Shown here: piece after piece, positions 25,841 to 33,499 of the stretch | Position numbering within the stretch: position 1 is the stretch's first letter | Layout of the letters: each line of letters starts with the position of its first letter | DNA from: Roseomonas sp. | GTDB lineage: Bacteria > Pseudomonadota > Alphaproteobacteria > Acetobacterales > Acetobacteraceae | Assembly: GCA_020249775.1 (NCBI GenBank) | Contig: JADCFA010000003.1 | Span: 62,001-126,000 of the forward strand | Reading direction: 5' to 3' | Length of the DNA stretch: 64,000 nt | Program-made: the position numbers and the translations under genes | The notes under the pieces: generated by a model | What the model was told of the DNA's origin: nothing | Databases searched by the model: none | What the model saw: only the letters and a program-made list of their open reading frames with translations

Positions 25841-26770
25841 TCAGGCCTTGTTTTGCTCCCGTGCCGATAAGGCCGCCAGAAAGGCGCCAAGGCTGATTGC
25901 AGCCGCGCCCAGCATTTCGAATAGGCTCGGGACTTCCCCGAGGATGAAGAATGCCAGCAGAAAACTTGCGACCGGCAGCAGCGCAAGGCTCATTGCCGCC
26001 GCCGGCGCGCCCAGCAGCATGGCGGAACGCCCGAGTGAAAAAATCGTCAAGGCGCCCATCAGGACGCCCTGATAGAATCCCTGAAACACCAAATCCGATA
26101 CCGGGATTTGCGTGAGCTTCGAGGAATCCCACCACAGCCAGAGAAAAAGCGGCGTATAGATCAACATGGAATAGACGCTGAGCAACGCCGCCCCCTGCAA
26201 GGCGGAAAGCCCGGAACGCCGCATGCGGAGCAGATAGACGGACCCCATCATGCCAGCGCAGACAAACAGGATATCGCCCTTCCAGTAATCAGGATGGATG
26301 CTGGTCAGGCTGAATCCGCCAATGGCGAGCGCGCCGAGTGTGATCAAGCCAAGCCCGAGCTTGCGCAGGCGCGAAATCGGCTCATGCAGGAAAATGAGGC
26401 AAAGCAGGCTGGTGAAAAGCGGCATGAGGCCCGTAGAGAGCGCCAAATGTCCCGCAGGTGATAACGCCAACCCCTTTGTGGTCAGCATCGCAAGCGGCGC
26501 GCCTTGCAGCAGGGCGAACCAAAGACCCTCCAGCCAGGCATGGCGTGGCATGGCACTGGCGAGGCGCAGCAGCACCGGTAGTAGAATCAAGCCACCGATG
26601 CCGTAGCGCAGCAGAACAATATCCGGCGGCGTGACTGATTCGGTGACCGCGAGCCGCGTGAAAGCGGGCCAGGCTGACCAGACAATGAGCGTGAGCGAAG
26701 CCCATAGGCAGCCCACCAGAATGGTGTTGGTTTCGGATTTCGGCGCTGTAATTGATTTTTCGGCCGCCAC
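25841..26770 (-). CDS. DMT-family transporter (EamA)
   Basis: A 309-residue inner-membrane protein with two EamA repeats and about ten hydrophobic segments (LVGCLWASLTLIVWSAWPAF through LGAAAISLGAFLAAL). Conserved EamA features include LRYGIGGLILLPVLL and LGEVPSLFEMLGAAAI. Members export metabolites, amino acids or drugs; the substrate cannot be inferred. It is first gene on the left edge of the island and is downstream of the large regulator on the same strand (43 bp gap), so it may be co-transcribed with it. Confidence 0.9.
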   Translation of the reverse strand: MAAEKSITAPKSETNTILVGCLWASLTLIVWSAWPAFTRLAVTESVTPPDIVLLRYGIGGLILLPVLLRLASAMPRHAWLEGLWFALLQGAPLAMLTTKGLALSPAGHLALSTGLMPLFTSLLCLIFLHEPISRLRKLGLGLITLGALAIGGFSLTSIHPDYWKGDILFVCAGMMGSVYLLRMRRSGLSALQGAALLSVYSMLIYTPLFLWLWWDSSKLTQIPVSDLVFQGFYQGVLMGALTIFSLGRSAMLLGAPAAAMSLALLPVASFLLAFFILGEVPSLFEMLGAAAISLGAFLAALSAREQNKA

Positions 26771-26813
26771 GCAGGGTTCCCTTCAATCGGGCGAATGGGG
26801 GCAGGGCATGAGG

Positions 26814-28862
26814 TCAGCCCTTCGGCACCCCGGCCAATTCCAGGCCGCGCGCATAGTTTTCTCGATCTTCCTGCCGAGCCAGAGGATAGGTGCGGGAGAA
26901 ATGGGCGATGGTGAAATGCGGTTCGAGTTGCAGAAGCTTTTGAAGATAGGGGGCGGCTTCCTCGCGCCGACCAAGGTGACCCAGGGCGGCGAGGAGATGC
27001 TTATAGCCGTTGGAGAAATCGGGGCATGCCCGCACCGCCCGCTTGCCAAAACGAGACGCAGCTTCGTAATCGCACTTGAGTACGTAAGTGGTAGCGTAGA
27101 TGGTGTCACCGAAATAGGCGTTCGGATCAAAGCTTGATAAAGCCGAATAGCGTTGAAGATGCTGAAGCGCAGCGTCCGGCTCCCCAACATAATTGTAGGT
27201 TGCCGCACTCATGGCCCAAGCGAAGGTTATGTTTGGGTTGAGCCGTAGCGCGACGTCAAAATAATGTCGGGCAAGCTCATAGTCTCTTTCCAAAAAAGAA
27301 CAGACATGACCGCAAACCGCATAAGCTTCGGCATTTTCCGGATCAATCCGGATTGCGCGAAAGGCCAAATCAGACGCTTCTTCAAGGCTGGCTCGCGGAT
27401 CGCTAGCCCATCCCTGGCCAGTATGAAACACATGCCAGAATGCTTTCCAGGCCGCCGCTTTGGCATTCAGCGGATCAATGCGCAGCGCCTCGTCCAGGAA
27501 CTGACCAGCCTTTTCAAAGAGGTCACGCTGCATGACGAAAAATACCGGTAAAGCCTGCAGAACAAGGCTCGTCGAGCCCGATCTTCGCTGAAGCGCCTGT
27601 TGACCCTCAATAAAGAGTATCACAGGATCAATCCGCGCCACCACTGGCGCCACGACACGGTCATGAAATTGGTCCAGCCTATCGCTGGCCAATTCGAACC
27701 GATCACTCCAGACCGGCCGGATATCCGGGCCAATATCCAGCAGGCGTATACTGATGCTGATCTTATCAGCGCCGCTGATCAGGGTGCCTTCAACCGCATA
27801 ATGCCAGCCCTTGGCACGGATAAAAGCCTCATCCCAATGCGCCATATGCGGTTGTGGCGCCAGCGCGGCAATCACATCAAACCACCGAAACCGCGCAAGC
27901 GCCGAGGCGATTTCCTGGCTCAGGGAAAACGCCAATGGCGCATCCTCATCCGCGGTGGCCTGAAAGGGAATAACGCCAATCCGCAAGCGGGATGCGGCTG
28001 GCGCACCAATCGGCGTGCTGGGGCGCGGTTCAAGGCGGGCCGAAGAAGGCCGATCAGCTTCAAGCTTCTGGCGGGGCGGCGCCGAACGCAGGTTTTCATA
28101 AAGCGCCCTGGTTTCGGTTGAAGGTTCCACTTCCAACCTGCTCAGCATGGCCAGCCGACAGCGTTCAAATTCGCGGAGTGCCTGGGCCTTTTCGCCAAGA
28201 TCGGCCAGCGCCATCATCAGCATTCGGCTGGCGCCCTCATGGGTTGGATCGCAGGCAATGATGCGGCGCGCCAAGCCCGCACGCCGTTCCGCCGGGACCT
28301 CAGCCTGGGAGAGTTGCTGCAATTCCTCATCAAATACGCCGGTGATTTCAGTGGCGAAGCGGGCCCGTTCCATCAGCAGCCATTCGTCAAAGGCTTCCGA
28401 TATGCCATTGAGGTCTTCCAGCAATTCACCTTCGCAAAGCGCCGCCAGATCGGTCCTGAGCAGATTGGCCGGATGCGGGCCGGCCAGGATGGCGGCGGTA
28501 TCCACCCAGCATGAACGCTGGTTGAGCCGCAGCATCTCTGCGTCTGTTTCCAGGATTTCATCCGCCAGCGGCCCGAAGGCCAGCAATAATTCCCGCAGGG
28601 ATTGGCGCAGGCTGGCGCGCGCCTGATTTTCCGGCACCCGATCCCATAGCAGGGAAGCTATTTTAGCCCGTGGCACGCGCTGCCCGACATGCAGGCAAAG
28701 ATAGCCAAGAATGGCGCGCGCCTTGCGGCCCCGGGGTACCAAATCCTCCCCAAGGTAGCTGATGGCGCGCAGCGCACCCAGCAGGTGAATACGGACAGCC
28801 GCCTGCCGGGCGCCAATATCCAGCGCCACGAGGTTGTTTTGATTGGCATTTTGTCGCGCCAA
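26814..28862 (-). CDS. SARP-like regulator: winged helix, BTAD and TPR domains
   Basis: A 682-residue protein with the architecture of bacterial SARP/BTAD regulators. Residues about 20-100 form an OmpR-type winged helix (VRIHLLGALRAISYLG, RKARAILGYLCLHVGQRVPR, IASLLWDRVPENQARASLRQ). Residues about 108-250 are the BTAD helices. A TolB-N-like domain follows (about 290-420: LRIGVIPFQATADEDAPLAF, YAVEGTLISG), then TPR helices to the end (FLDEALRIDPLNAKAAAWKA, YFDVALRLNPNITFAWAMSA). No membrane segment or nucleotide-binding motif is seen. It is divergent from the repeat-protein gene across a 242-bp gap and is its most likely regulator, by position only. Confidence 0.85.
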   Translation of the reverse strand: MARQNANQNNLVALDIGARQAAVRIHLLGALRAISYLGEDLVPRGRKARAILGYLCLHVGQRVPRAKIASLLWDRVPENQARASLRQSLRELLLAFGPLADEILETDAEMLRLNQRSCWVDTAAILAGPHPANLLRTDLAALCEGELLEDLNGISEAFDEWLLMERARFATEITGVFDEELQQLSQAEVPAERRAGLARRIIACDPTHEGASRMLMMALADLGEKAQALREFERCRLAMLSRLEVEPSTETRALYENLRSAPPRQKLEADRPSSARLEPRPSTPIGAPAASRLRIGVIPFQATADEDAPLAFSLSQEIASALARFRWFDVIAALAPQPHMAHWDEAFIRAKGWHYAVEGTLISGADKISISIRLLDIGPDIRPVWSDRFELASDRLDQFHDRVVAPVVARIDPVILFIEGQQALQRRSGSTSLVLQALPVFFVMQRDLFEKAGQFLDEALRIDPLNAKAAAWKAFWHVFHTGQGWASDPRASLEEASDLAFRAIRIDPENAEAYAVCGHVCSFLERDYELARHYFDVALRLNPNITFAWAMSAATYNYVGEPDAALQHLQRYSALSSFDPNAYFGDTIYATTYVLKCDYEAASRFGKRAVRACPDFSNGYKHLLAALGHLGRREEAAPYLQKLLQLEPHFTIAHFSRTYPLARQEDRENYARGLELAGVPKG

Positions 28863-29104
28863 CGCCCTACCCCCTCTGCCAAACGCTTCCCATGAAGCGT
28901 CAATCGGGGAAGCCTATTACCTATGGTTGCATGATGCAAGCATCATTTCACGCCTTACAAGCGTTTTTTTAACGCCGCTATGCCGTCCACTTCACGCCAC
29001 CATCACGCGGAGGCGTGACCCTGACCCTGCTTTGAGAATTCTTACTTCGCGCTTTCAACCAAAGGTGGTTGCTAAGCGGCGGCCCAAATACGGGAGAGGA
29101 TAAA
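28863..29104. promoter_or_regulatory. Divergent intergenic region with palindromes, regulator/repeat protein
   Basis: The gap is richer in A and T than its flanks. It contains a palindrome ATGATGC-AA-GCATCAT at 28931-28946 and, about 15 bp on, GCGTT-TTTTT-AACGC. It must hold the promoters for both the SARP-like gene and the repeat-protein gene. The first palindrome is the best operator candidate. I cannot place -35/-10 boxes with confidence. Confidence 0.45.
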
Positions 29105-29599
29105 ATGAGCGATCTGAACACCCAACAGCTTCCTGCCATGACGCCGGTCACCCTTGGCGTCGCTACCATTGCCGATACCGGCAAGGTCCGCGTAGGTGGT
29201 CTATCTCCAAGCCTGCCGCCCGTGCGTGTTTCCGCCGAAGCGGTGGCCGATGCCGGCAAGGTCCGCTTTGGCGGCAATGCCCCAAGCCTGCCGCCAGTGC
29301 GCGTTTCCGCCGAAGCGGTGGCCGATACCGGCAAGGTCCGCTTTGGCGGCAATGCCCCAAGCCTGCCGCCAGTGCGTGTCTCCGCCGAAGCGGTGGCCGA
29401 TGCCGGCAAGGTCCGCGTCGGTGGTTGCGCCCCAAGCCTGCCGGCAGTGCGTGTCTCCGCCGAAGCGGTGGCCGATACCGGCAAGGTCCGCGTCGGTGGT
29501 TGCGCCCCAAGCCTGCCGCCAGTGCGCGTTTCCGCCGAAGCGGTGGCCGATGCCGGCAAGGTCCGTTTCGGCGGCAATGCCCCAAGCCTGCCGCGCTGA
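29105..29599 (+). CDS. Protein of six tandem 25-residue repeats
   Basis: A 164-residue protein made of a 14-residue start (MSDLNTQQLPAMTP) and six uninterrupted units of exactly 25 residues. The consensus unit is V-x-V-S-A-E-A-V-A-D-(T/A)-G-K-V-R-(F/V)-G-G-(N/C)-A-P-S-L-P-P; unit 1 is the most diverged. Units 4 and 5 carry a Cys after GG. There is no signal peptide or hydrophobic segment. GGGAGAGGATAAA gives a good ribosome binding site before ATG 29105, which I prefer to an in-frame start 36 nt upstream. I recognise no family. A repeat-core precursor peptide or a repetitive structural/adhesive protein are both possible. It is divergent from the SARP-like regulator and upstream of a DUF6065-like gene. 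Confidence 0.8.
   Translation: MSDLNTQQLPAMTPVTLGVATIADTGKVRVGGLSPSLPPVRVSAEAVADAGKVRFGGNAPSLPPVRVSAEAVADTGKVRFGGNAPSLPPVRVSAEAVADAGKVRVGGCAPSLPAVRVSAEAVADTGKVRVGGCAPSLPPVRVSAEAVADAGKVRFGGNAPSLPR
29147..29596 (+). repeat. Six tandem 75-bp coding repeats
   Basis: Units start at 29147, 29222, 29297, 29372, 29447 and 29522, each exactly 75 bp with no spacer. Units 2 and 3 differ by about two bases, so duplication is recent or the array is being homogenised. The period is a multiple of three and the array is fully coding. Several other frames also stay open through it because the unit has no stop in them. Confidence 0.95.
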
Positions 29600-29612
29600 A
29601 TTGTGGGCATAG

Positions 29613-29640
29613 TGAGGCTGGGGCGTCGCGCCCCGGCTTA
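29613..29640 (+). terminator. Hairpin between the repeat-protein gene and the DUF6065-like gene
   Basis: GGGGCG (29620-29625), loop TCG, CGCCCC (29629-29634), extended by weaker pairs to about 11 bp (AGGCT/GGCTT side). The tail TTATAGTCTT is only moderately T-rich. It could be a leaky terminator or attenuator letting the repeat protein be made in excess over the downstream protein. Confidence 0.45.
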
Positions 29641-29699
29641 TAGTCTTGGGGGGATGGGCATGTCTTCGCCCACCACTACCGCACCATTTGCCGGGGGCG

Positions 29700-30473
29700 A
29701 TGGTGACTGAGCCACGCAAGGCCATGGCGCCGCTTGCCACCTTCTACCGAATGATCCCCTCGGCGCGCGCACCCCAGCGCGCCGACCGTTCGGCGGCGGG
29801 CACCATGCCCACCAGGGCCTTCCGTTTTTGTGAGGCAATGACCACTGCCTCCGCCTTCGGCTGGTACGTCTTCCCGCCTATTGGCTTCAAGCTGATGTGG
29901 GATGGCTCGGATGTGATATGGACCTATGATGGTGTGGCGGATTGGTATCCCCTCACCAGCGCGCAATTTCCGCATTTCGCCGCGCAGTTCGATGAGGCAG
30001 CGCCGGATGACATCAAGGGCTATTCGCCGCCCTTCCTAAGCACCTTTATCGAGCCTGGCCTGGTGCAGATCTGGAGCGGCCTTGCCATGCGCACCGCGCC
30101 GGGCTGGGCAGCGCTGATCAGGGCGCCAGCCAATTTCGTGCGCAATCGCGGCTATGAATGCTACGAAGGCATCATCGAAACCAGCCGCTGGTTCGGCCCG
30201 CTTTTCATCAATGTGCGTCTGACCCGCACGCATCATCCGATCGAATTCGATCCGAATTTTCCCTTTTTGCAGGTGCAACCCCTCCCGCAGGACGCTTATG
30301 GCCCCGCGGCGGATAAATTTGCCATCATTGATGATCTGGCGGGCTTTGGTGCCGCCGAATGGAATGATTTTCGGAGCACGATTGTCAGGCCAAACAAGGA
30401 CCCGCACCGCAAGCTTGGTGAATATGCCGTCGGAATCCGCAAGTCGCAGCGCGCGAAAGGGGATGATTCCTGA
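29700..30473 (+). CDS. DUF6065-like protein
   Basis: A 257-residue soluble protein. The pattern FYRMIPSARAPQRADRS, then RAFRFCEAMTTASAFGWYVF followed by PP and a WDGSDVIWTYDG stretch, resembles DUF6065, in which a Cys/Asn-rich segment precedes GW and a W-D/N-G motif; this is from memory and needs a profile search. Later features are a hydrophobic APGWAALIRAPANF and a basic C-terminus. No catalytic motif is evident. ATG 29700 is preceded by CCGGGGGCG; an in-frame TTG lies 54 nt upstream, and a Met at codon 9 (29724) is another choice. It lies 100 bp after the repeat-protein gene on the same strand, before a good terminator. Confidence 0.7.
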   Translation: MVTEPRKAMAPLATFYRMIPSARAPQRADRSAAGTMPTRAFRFCEAMTTASAFGWYVFPPIGFKLMWDGSDVIWTYDGVADWYPLTSAQFPHFAAQFDEAAPDDIKGYSPPFLSTFIEPGLVQIWSGLAMRTAPGWAALIRAPANFVRNRGYECYEGIIETSRWFGPLFINVRLTRTHHPIEFDPNFPFLQVQPLPQDAYGPAADKFAIIDDLAGFGAAEWNDFRSTIVRPNKDPHRKLGEYAVGIRKSQRAKGDDS

Positions 30474-30768
30474 CAAGATTGAGGTTTCTGATGGCCCCGG
30501 CTTGCAGCCCGATCCCCCTACAAGGGGGTTTGAAATCATGCGAAAAAGCTACCAAGCGATTCCCGTTCACCCTGGTTTACGGGACATGCTCTGAACCTTT
30601 GTTCGGTGGCGTGCTCCAGGCTGCCGAAGGATGCCGATTTACCTGAAGATGCTAAAAGCGCTTTCAGAATATATTTGCACGCTTACTGGAGAACTTGGGG
30701 CAATGGACATTGCTTTTTGCTTACGAATTGTTACCTGGAGAATGTGTTGACGCCGGAGAAGCCATGCC
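30474..30768. other. Non-coding gap after the DUF6065-like gene
   Basis: About 295 bp of lower GC than the flanks. Apart from the terminator-like hairpin at its start I see only an 18-codon ORF beginning at 30538 with no clear ribosome binding site, and an AT-rich stretch around 30660-30740 that may hold the promoter of the next small ORF. No RNA gene is recognisable. Confidence 0.4.
30514..30535 (+). terminator. Intrinsic terminator-like hairpin
   Basis: CCCCCT (30514-30519), loop ACA, AGGGGG (30523-30528) followed by TTTGAAAT. It lies 40 bp after the stop of the DUF6065-like gene, in the right place to end the repeat-protein/DUF6065-like transcript. The T-tract is short. Confidence 0.6.
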
Positions 30769-31014
30769 ATGGAAACTGACAAGATTGAATCGCTTTACGC
30801 TGTGCCAATGTCTCCAATGCTTGAGTTGGCGGTATTGAGCTTTTGGGCGACCGCGATTCAAATAGAGCGAAGCTTCGGCCGACGGGAAATTGAAGCCATT
30901 CCTGAACTTTCACGCGCGATCCAAGCGGCGCATTCATTGCCTTTGGCAATTGGTTGGGGCGATGTTTATCCTCTCTGTTCTGGCAAGCCGTCAAACAAAT
31001 CGGCGGATAACTGA
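30769..31014 (+). CDS. Small hypothetical protein
   Basis: An 81-residue ORF starting METDKIESLYAVPMSPMLEL, preceded by CGGAGAAGCC as a possible ribosome binding site. It has one moderately hydrophobic helix (LELAVLSFWATAIQI) and no recognisable domain. Base composition is lower in GC than the surrounding core genes. It is convergent with the XRE regulator gene. It could be spurious. Confidence 0.35.
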   Translation: METDKIESLYAVPMSPMLELAVLSFWATAIQIERSFGRREIEAIPELSRAIQAAHSLPLAIGWGDVYPLCSGKPSNKSADN

Positions 31015-31065
31015 AAGCAGGTTCCCGATCGGAACATTCTCCTGCCCATCAGTTCAAACTTGCTT

Positions 31066-31512
31066 CTATGCATCGCTTTCATCACGAGCCAAACTCCGGA
31101 CCAGGGTAGAGATGGATCGTCTTATCTCAGGGTCAGCGATCTGAGAAAAAGCGCGCCCAACATGATACGCTTCTCTCGCTGCCACCGGGATTTCCAATTC
31201 GGATGGGGAATCTCCAGCCTGTTGGCGCAGGAAGGCTTGATGGTCCAATAGAAAAGTTATTGGAATGCCAAGGGTCGTTGCCACCAACAACAAACGCCCG
31301 GCACCAATGCGGTTTTCTCCACGTTCATATTTTTGTAGCTGCTGAAAGGTGATGGAAAGCCTCTCAGCAAGTTTTTGCTGGCTCATGCCGACCATTGATC
31401 GATAAAGCCGGATCCGCTCGCCGACAAATTTGTCGGCCTCATTGGTTTCCCTGGTTGCGGGCCTTTTCATCACGTCCAAGCGCATTTGATCGGTCGAGCT
31501 GGTTTCTGGCAT
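31066..31512 (-). CDS. XRE-family helix-turn-helix transcriptional regulator
   Basis: A 148-residue DNA-binding protein. An unconserved N-terminal tail of about 28 residues precedes a HTH_3 domain: VGERIRLYRSMVGMSQQKLA, then ERLSITFQQLQKYERGENRI and LLLVATTLGIPITFLLD. The C-terminal part (IADPEIRRSISTLVRSLARD) resembles the tail of PraR/SinR-type alphaproteobacterial regulators, which repress quorum sensing or biofilm genes. AGAGAGAGG precedes the ATG. No target gene is evident; it may autoregulate through the palindromes in the gap upstream. Confidence 0.88.
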   Translation of the reverse strand: MPETSSTDQMRLDVMKRPATRETNEADKFVGERIRLYRSMVGMSQQKLAERLSITFQQLQKYERGENRIGAGRLLLVATTLGIPITFLLDHQAFLRQQAGDSPSELEIPVAAREAYHVGRAFSQIADPEIRRSISTLVRSLARDESDA

Positions 31513-31803
31513 GGCACCCTCTCTCTCTCTGGCGCGGTCAGACCCTTCATGGCCGCTTTCCTGAGTTTTTGGTGACCAAAGTGATAGGGAAGGAAAATGG
31601 ATTGGGCGTGATTAAGCCGCGGTATTCGCGTTAATTTTCCCGCCTACTAGTGAAAAAGCGCGACAAAACATGTAAAGGCCGCGTGAAAGCGGCGATTGGA
31701 ATCAATCGTTCACGAGTTCTGCACCCACAAGGCGCATGGGTATTGCTGGCCCAATATGCCGCCGCATCGGGCCGGGGGGGCGAAAGCCCCTACCCGGGCC
31801 TGC
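31513..31803. other. Intergenic region upstream of the XRE gene and downstream of moeA
   Basis: About 290 bp with no convincing gene. It contains a palindrome CGATTG-GAAT-CAATCG (31693-31708), a short GCCGC/GCGGC inverted repeat just before it, a CT dinucleotide run next to the XRE start, and at 31772-31797 a hairpin with inner stem GGGGC-GAAA-GCCCC and outer CCGGG/CCCGG. The last lies just beyond the moeA stop on its strand and may end the trp/Mo operon, though no T-tract follows. Confidence 0.5.
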
Positions 31804-33027
31804 TCAAACCCCCAATTCGCCAAGCATAATCGCCTCCACCTCCGCCCCCGCCGGCAAGGCGGGCGCGAAGGGTGCGCGCAGCACCAGCGCATCAGCGCGC
31901 GCCAGCGTGGCCAACATGGAGCTATCCTGCACCGCAAAGGGCCGCACCGTGATGTGCCCTTGCCCATCTGCCTCCAGGCTTGCGCGCAGGAAATCGGCCC
32001 GGCGGTCATTTTCGGCCAGGGCAGTGGCGCAGATCACGCGCCGGCTGGGCGTGGGTGCGCCGGGCAGGCCGGAAAGCCGCGCCAAAGCCGGCAGCAGGAA
32101 AATAATGGCGCAAACCAGCGCCGAGACCGGATTGCCCGGCAGGCCAAGCACCGGCACGCGCCCCAACCGCCCCCAGATCAAGGGCTTGCCCGGCCGCATG
32201 GCGATTTTCCAGAAGCCGAGTTCAAAACCTTCGCCACCAAGGGCTTGCTGGATAAGATCATGCTCACCCACGCTGGCGCCGCCAGTGGTCACCAGCATGT
32301 CATAGGCCCGGGCGGCGGCAGCGATATCGGCAATGGCGCTGGCATCATCAGGCGCGATGGGCAACACGATGGGCTCGCCGCCCGCAGCGCGAATCAGCGC
32401 GGCCAAGGCATGCGCGTTGGAACTGACAATGCCGCCGGGCGGGATGGGGTCTCCGGGGAGTGCGATTTCATCCCCGGTCGCCAAGATGCCGATGCGCGGG
32501 CGCCGATGCACGGCAAGCCAGGGGTTATTGCTGGCCGCTGCAAGGCCAATATCGCGCGCCGTCAGGCGGCGCCCCGCTGCCAGCAGCGTTTCCCCTTCGG
32601 CGAAATCCAGGCCGCGCTTCCTCACCCAGCGCCCTGGCGTGACGCTTTCCTTGACTACAACAGCGCCATCCGCGGCTTCGGCATCTTCCTGCAACAGGAT
32701 CGAATCGGCGCCTTCAGGAACAAAGCCACCGGTGAAAATCCGCACCGCCTGACCAGGGCCAACCGACCCCGCAAAAGGGTGCCCCGCCGGCGCCGCGCCA
32801 ATCACCGCAAGCCTGGCACCCAAAACGCCATCTGCCGCGCGCAAAGCATAGCCATCCATGGCGGAGACCGCCGCCGGTGGCTGCGTGAGGCGCGCCAGCA
32901 CCGGCCGCGCCAGCACGCGCCCGGCGGCTTCGGGGATCGCAATAGTCTCGGCAGCAATGGGTGTCAGCGCGGCCAGGATGCGCGCGCGGGCTTCCTCAAC
33001 CGGCAGCAAGCCGCCCTTCTCAGCCAC
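31804..33027 (-). CDS. moeA: Molybdopterin molybdotransferase
   Basis: A 407-residue enzyme that inserts molybdate into adenylylated molybdopterin. It has the MoeA domains in order: [68 protein letters not shown], then [13 protein letters not shown] and [21 protein letters not shown] chose the GTG at 33027, which overlaps the end of moaC by 8 nt and opens the conserved domain; the ATG further upstream would add 18 residues encoded entirely inside moaC. Last gene of the trpG-trpD-trpC-moaC-moeA operon. Confidence 0.93.
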   Translation of the reverse strand: MAEKGGLLPVEEARARILAALTPIAAETIAIPEAAGRVLARPVLARLTQPPAAVSAMDGYALRAADGVLGARLAVIGAAPAGHPFAGSVGPGQAVRIFTGGFVPEGADSILLQEDAEAADGAVVVKESVTPGRWVRKRGLDFAEGETLLAAGRRLTARDIGLAAASNNPWLAVHRRPRIGILATGDEIALPGDPIPPGGIVSSNAHALAALIRAAGGEPIVLPIAPDDASAIADIAAAARAYDMLVTTGGASVGEHDLIQQALGGEGFELGFWKIAMRPGKPLIWGRLGRVPVLGLPGNPVSALVCAIIFLLPALARLSGLPGAPTPSRRVICATALAENDRRADFLRASLEADGQGHITVRPFAVQDSSMLATLARADALVLRAPFAPALPAGAEVEAIMLGELGV

Positions 33028-33499
33028 CGATGAACTCGCCCGATTTGCCGCCGGCCTTATGGACCAGGCGGATATCCTCAATCCGCATGCCGCGATCCAC
33101 GGCCTTCACCATGTCATAGACCGTGAGTGCGGCGATGCTGACCGCCGTCAGCGCCTCCATCTCGACCCCCGTCTTGCCGGTCAGGCTGACGGTGGCTTCG
33201 ATGATGATGGCATCATCGCCTTCCGGTTCCAGATCAACGGCGACTTTTGAGATCATCAGGGGATGGCAGAGCGGGATCAAATCCGATGTGCGCTTGGCCG
33301 CCATGATCCCGGCAAGCCGCGCCACGCCCAGCACATCGCCCTTGCCCGCGCGGCCTTCACGAATGAGTGCGAGGGTTTCTGGCGCCATCACAATGCGCCC
33401 GCGCGCGGTGGCCGTGCGCGCGGTTTCGGCCTTGGGGGAGACATCCACCATGGCCGCGCGTCCCGCGGCATCAAAATGCGTGAGGCGCTGTTCGGTCAG
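33020..33499 (-). CDS. moaC: Cyclic pyranopterin monophosphate synthase
   Basis: Second-step enzyme of molybdenum cofactor synthesis, making cPMP from the MoaA product. Family motifs are complete: [68 protein letters not shown] and KSGGKSG-like KAGGKSGEF. From the first ATG (33451) the protein has 143 residues, but the frame upstream encodes [11 protein letters not shown], which matches the start of MoaC proteins. The only suitable initiator is a CTG at 33499-33497 overlapping the trpC stop (CTGA), with GGTGGA upstream. That gives 159 residues, the normal length. Confidence 0.9.
   Translation of the reverse strand: MTEQRLTHFDAAGRAAMVDVSPKAETARTATARGRIVMAPETLALIREGRAGKGDVLGVARLAGIMAAKRTSDLIPLCHPLMISKVAVDLEPEGDDAIIIEATVSLTGKTGVEMEALTAVSIAALTVYDMVKAVDRGMRIEDIRLVHKAGGKSGEFIGG

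Noticed and set aside
29147-29596. CRISPR-like array
   Set aside because: The 75-bp units have no spacers, the period is a multiple of three and the whole array is one open frame with a start and ribosome binding site.
28978-29610. 210-codon antisense ORF over the repeat array
   Set aside because: It is an artefact of the repeat: each 75-bp unit is stop-free in this frame. It lacks a ribosome binding site.
30538-30594. 18-codon ORF after the terminator-like hairpin
   Set aside because: No clear ribosome binding site and no similarity that I recognise; too short to support.
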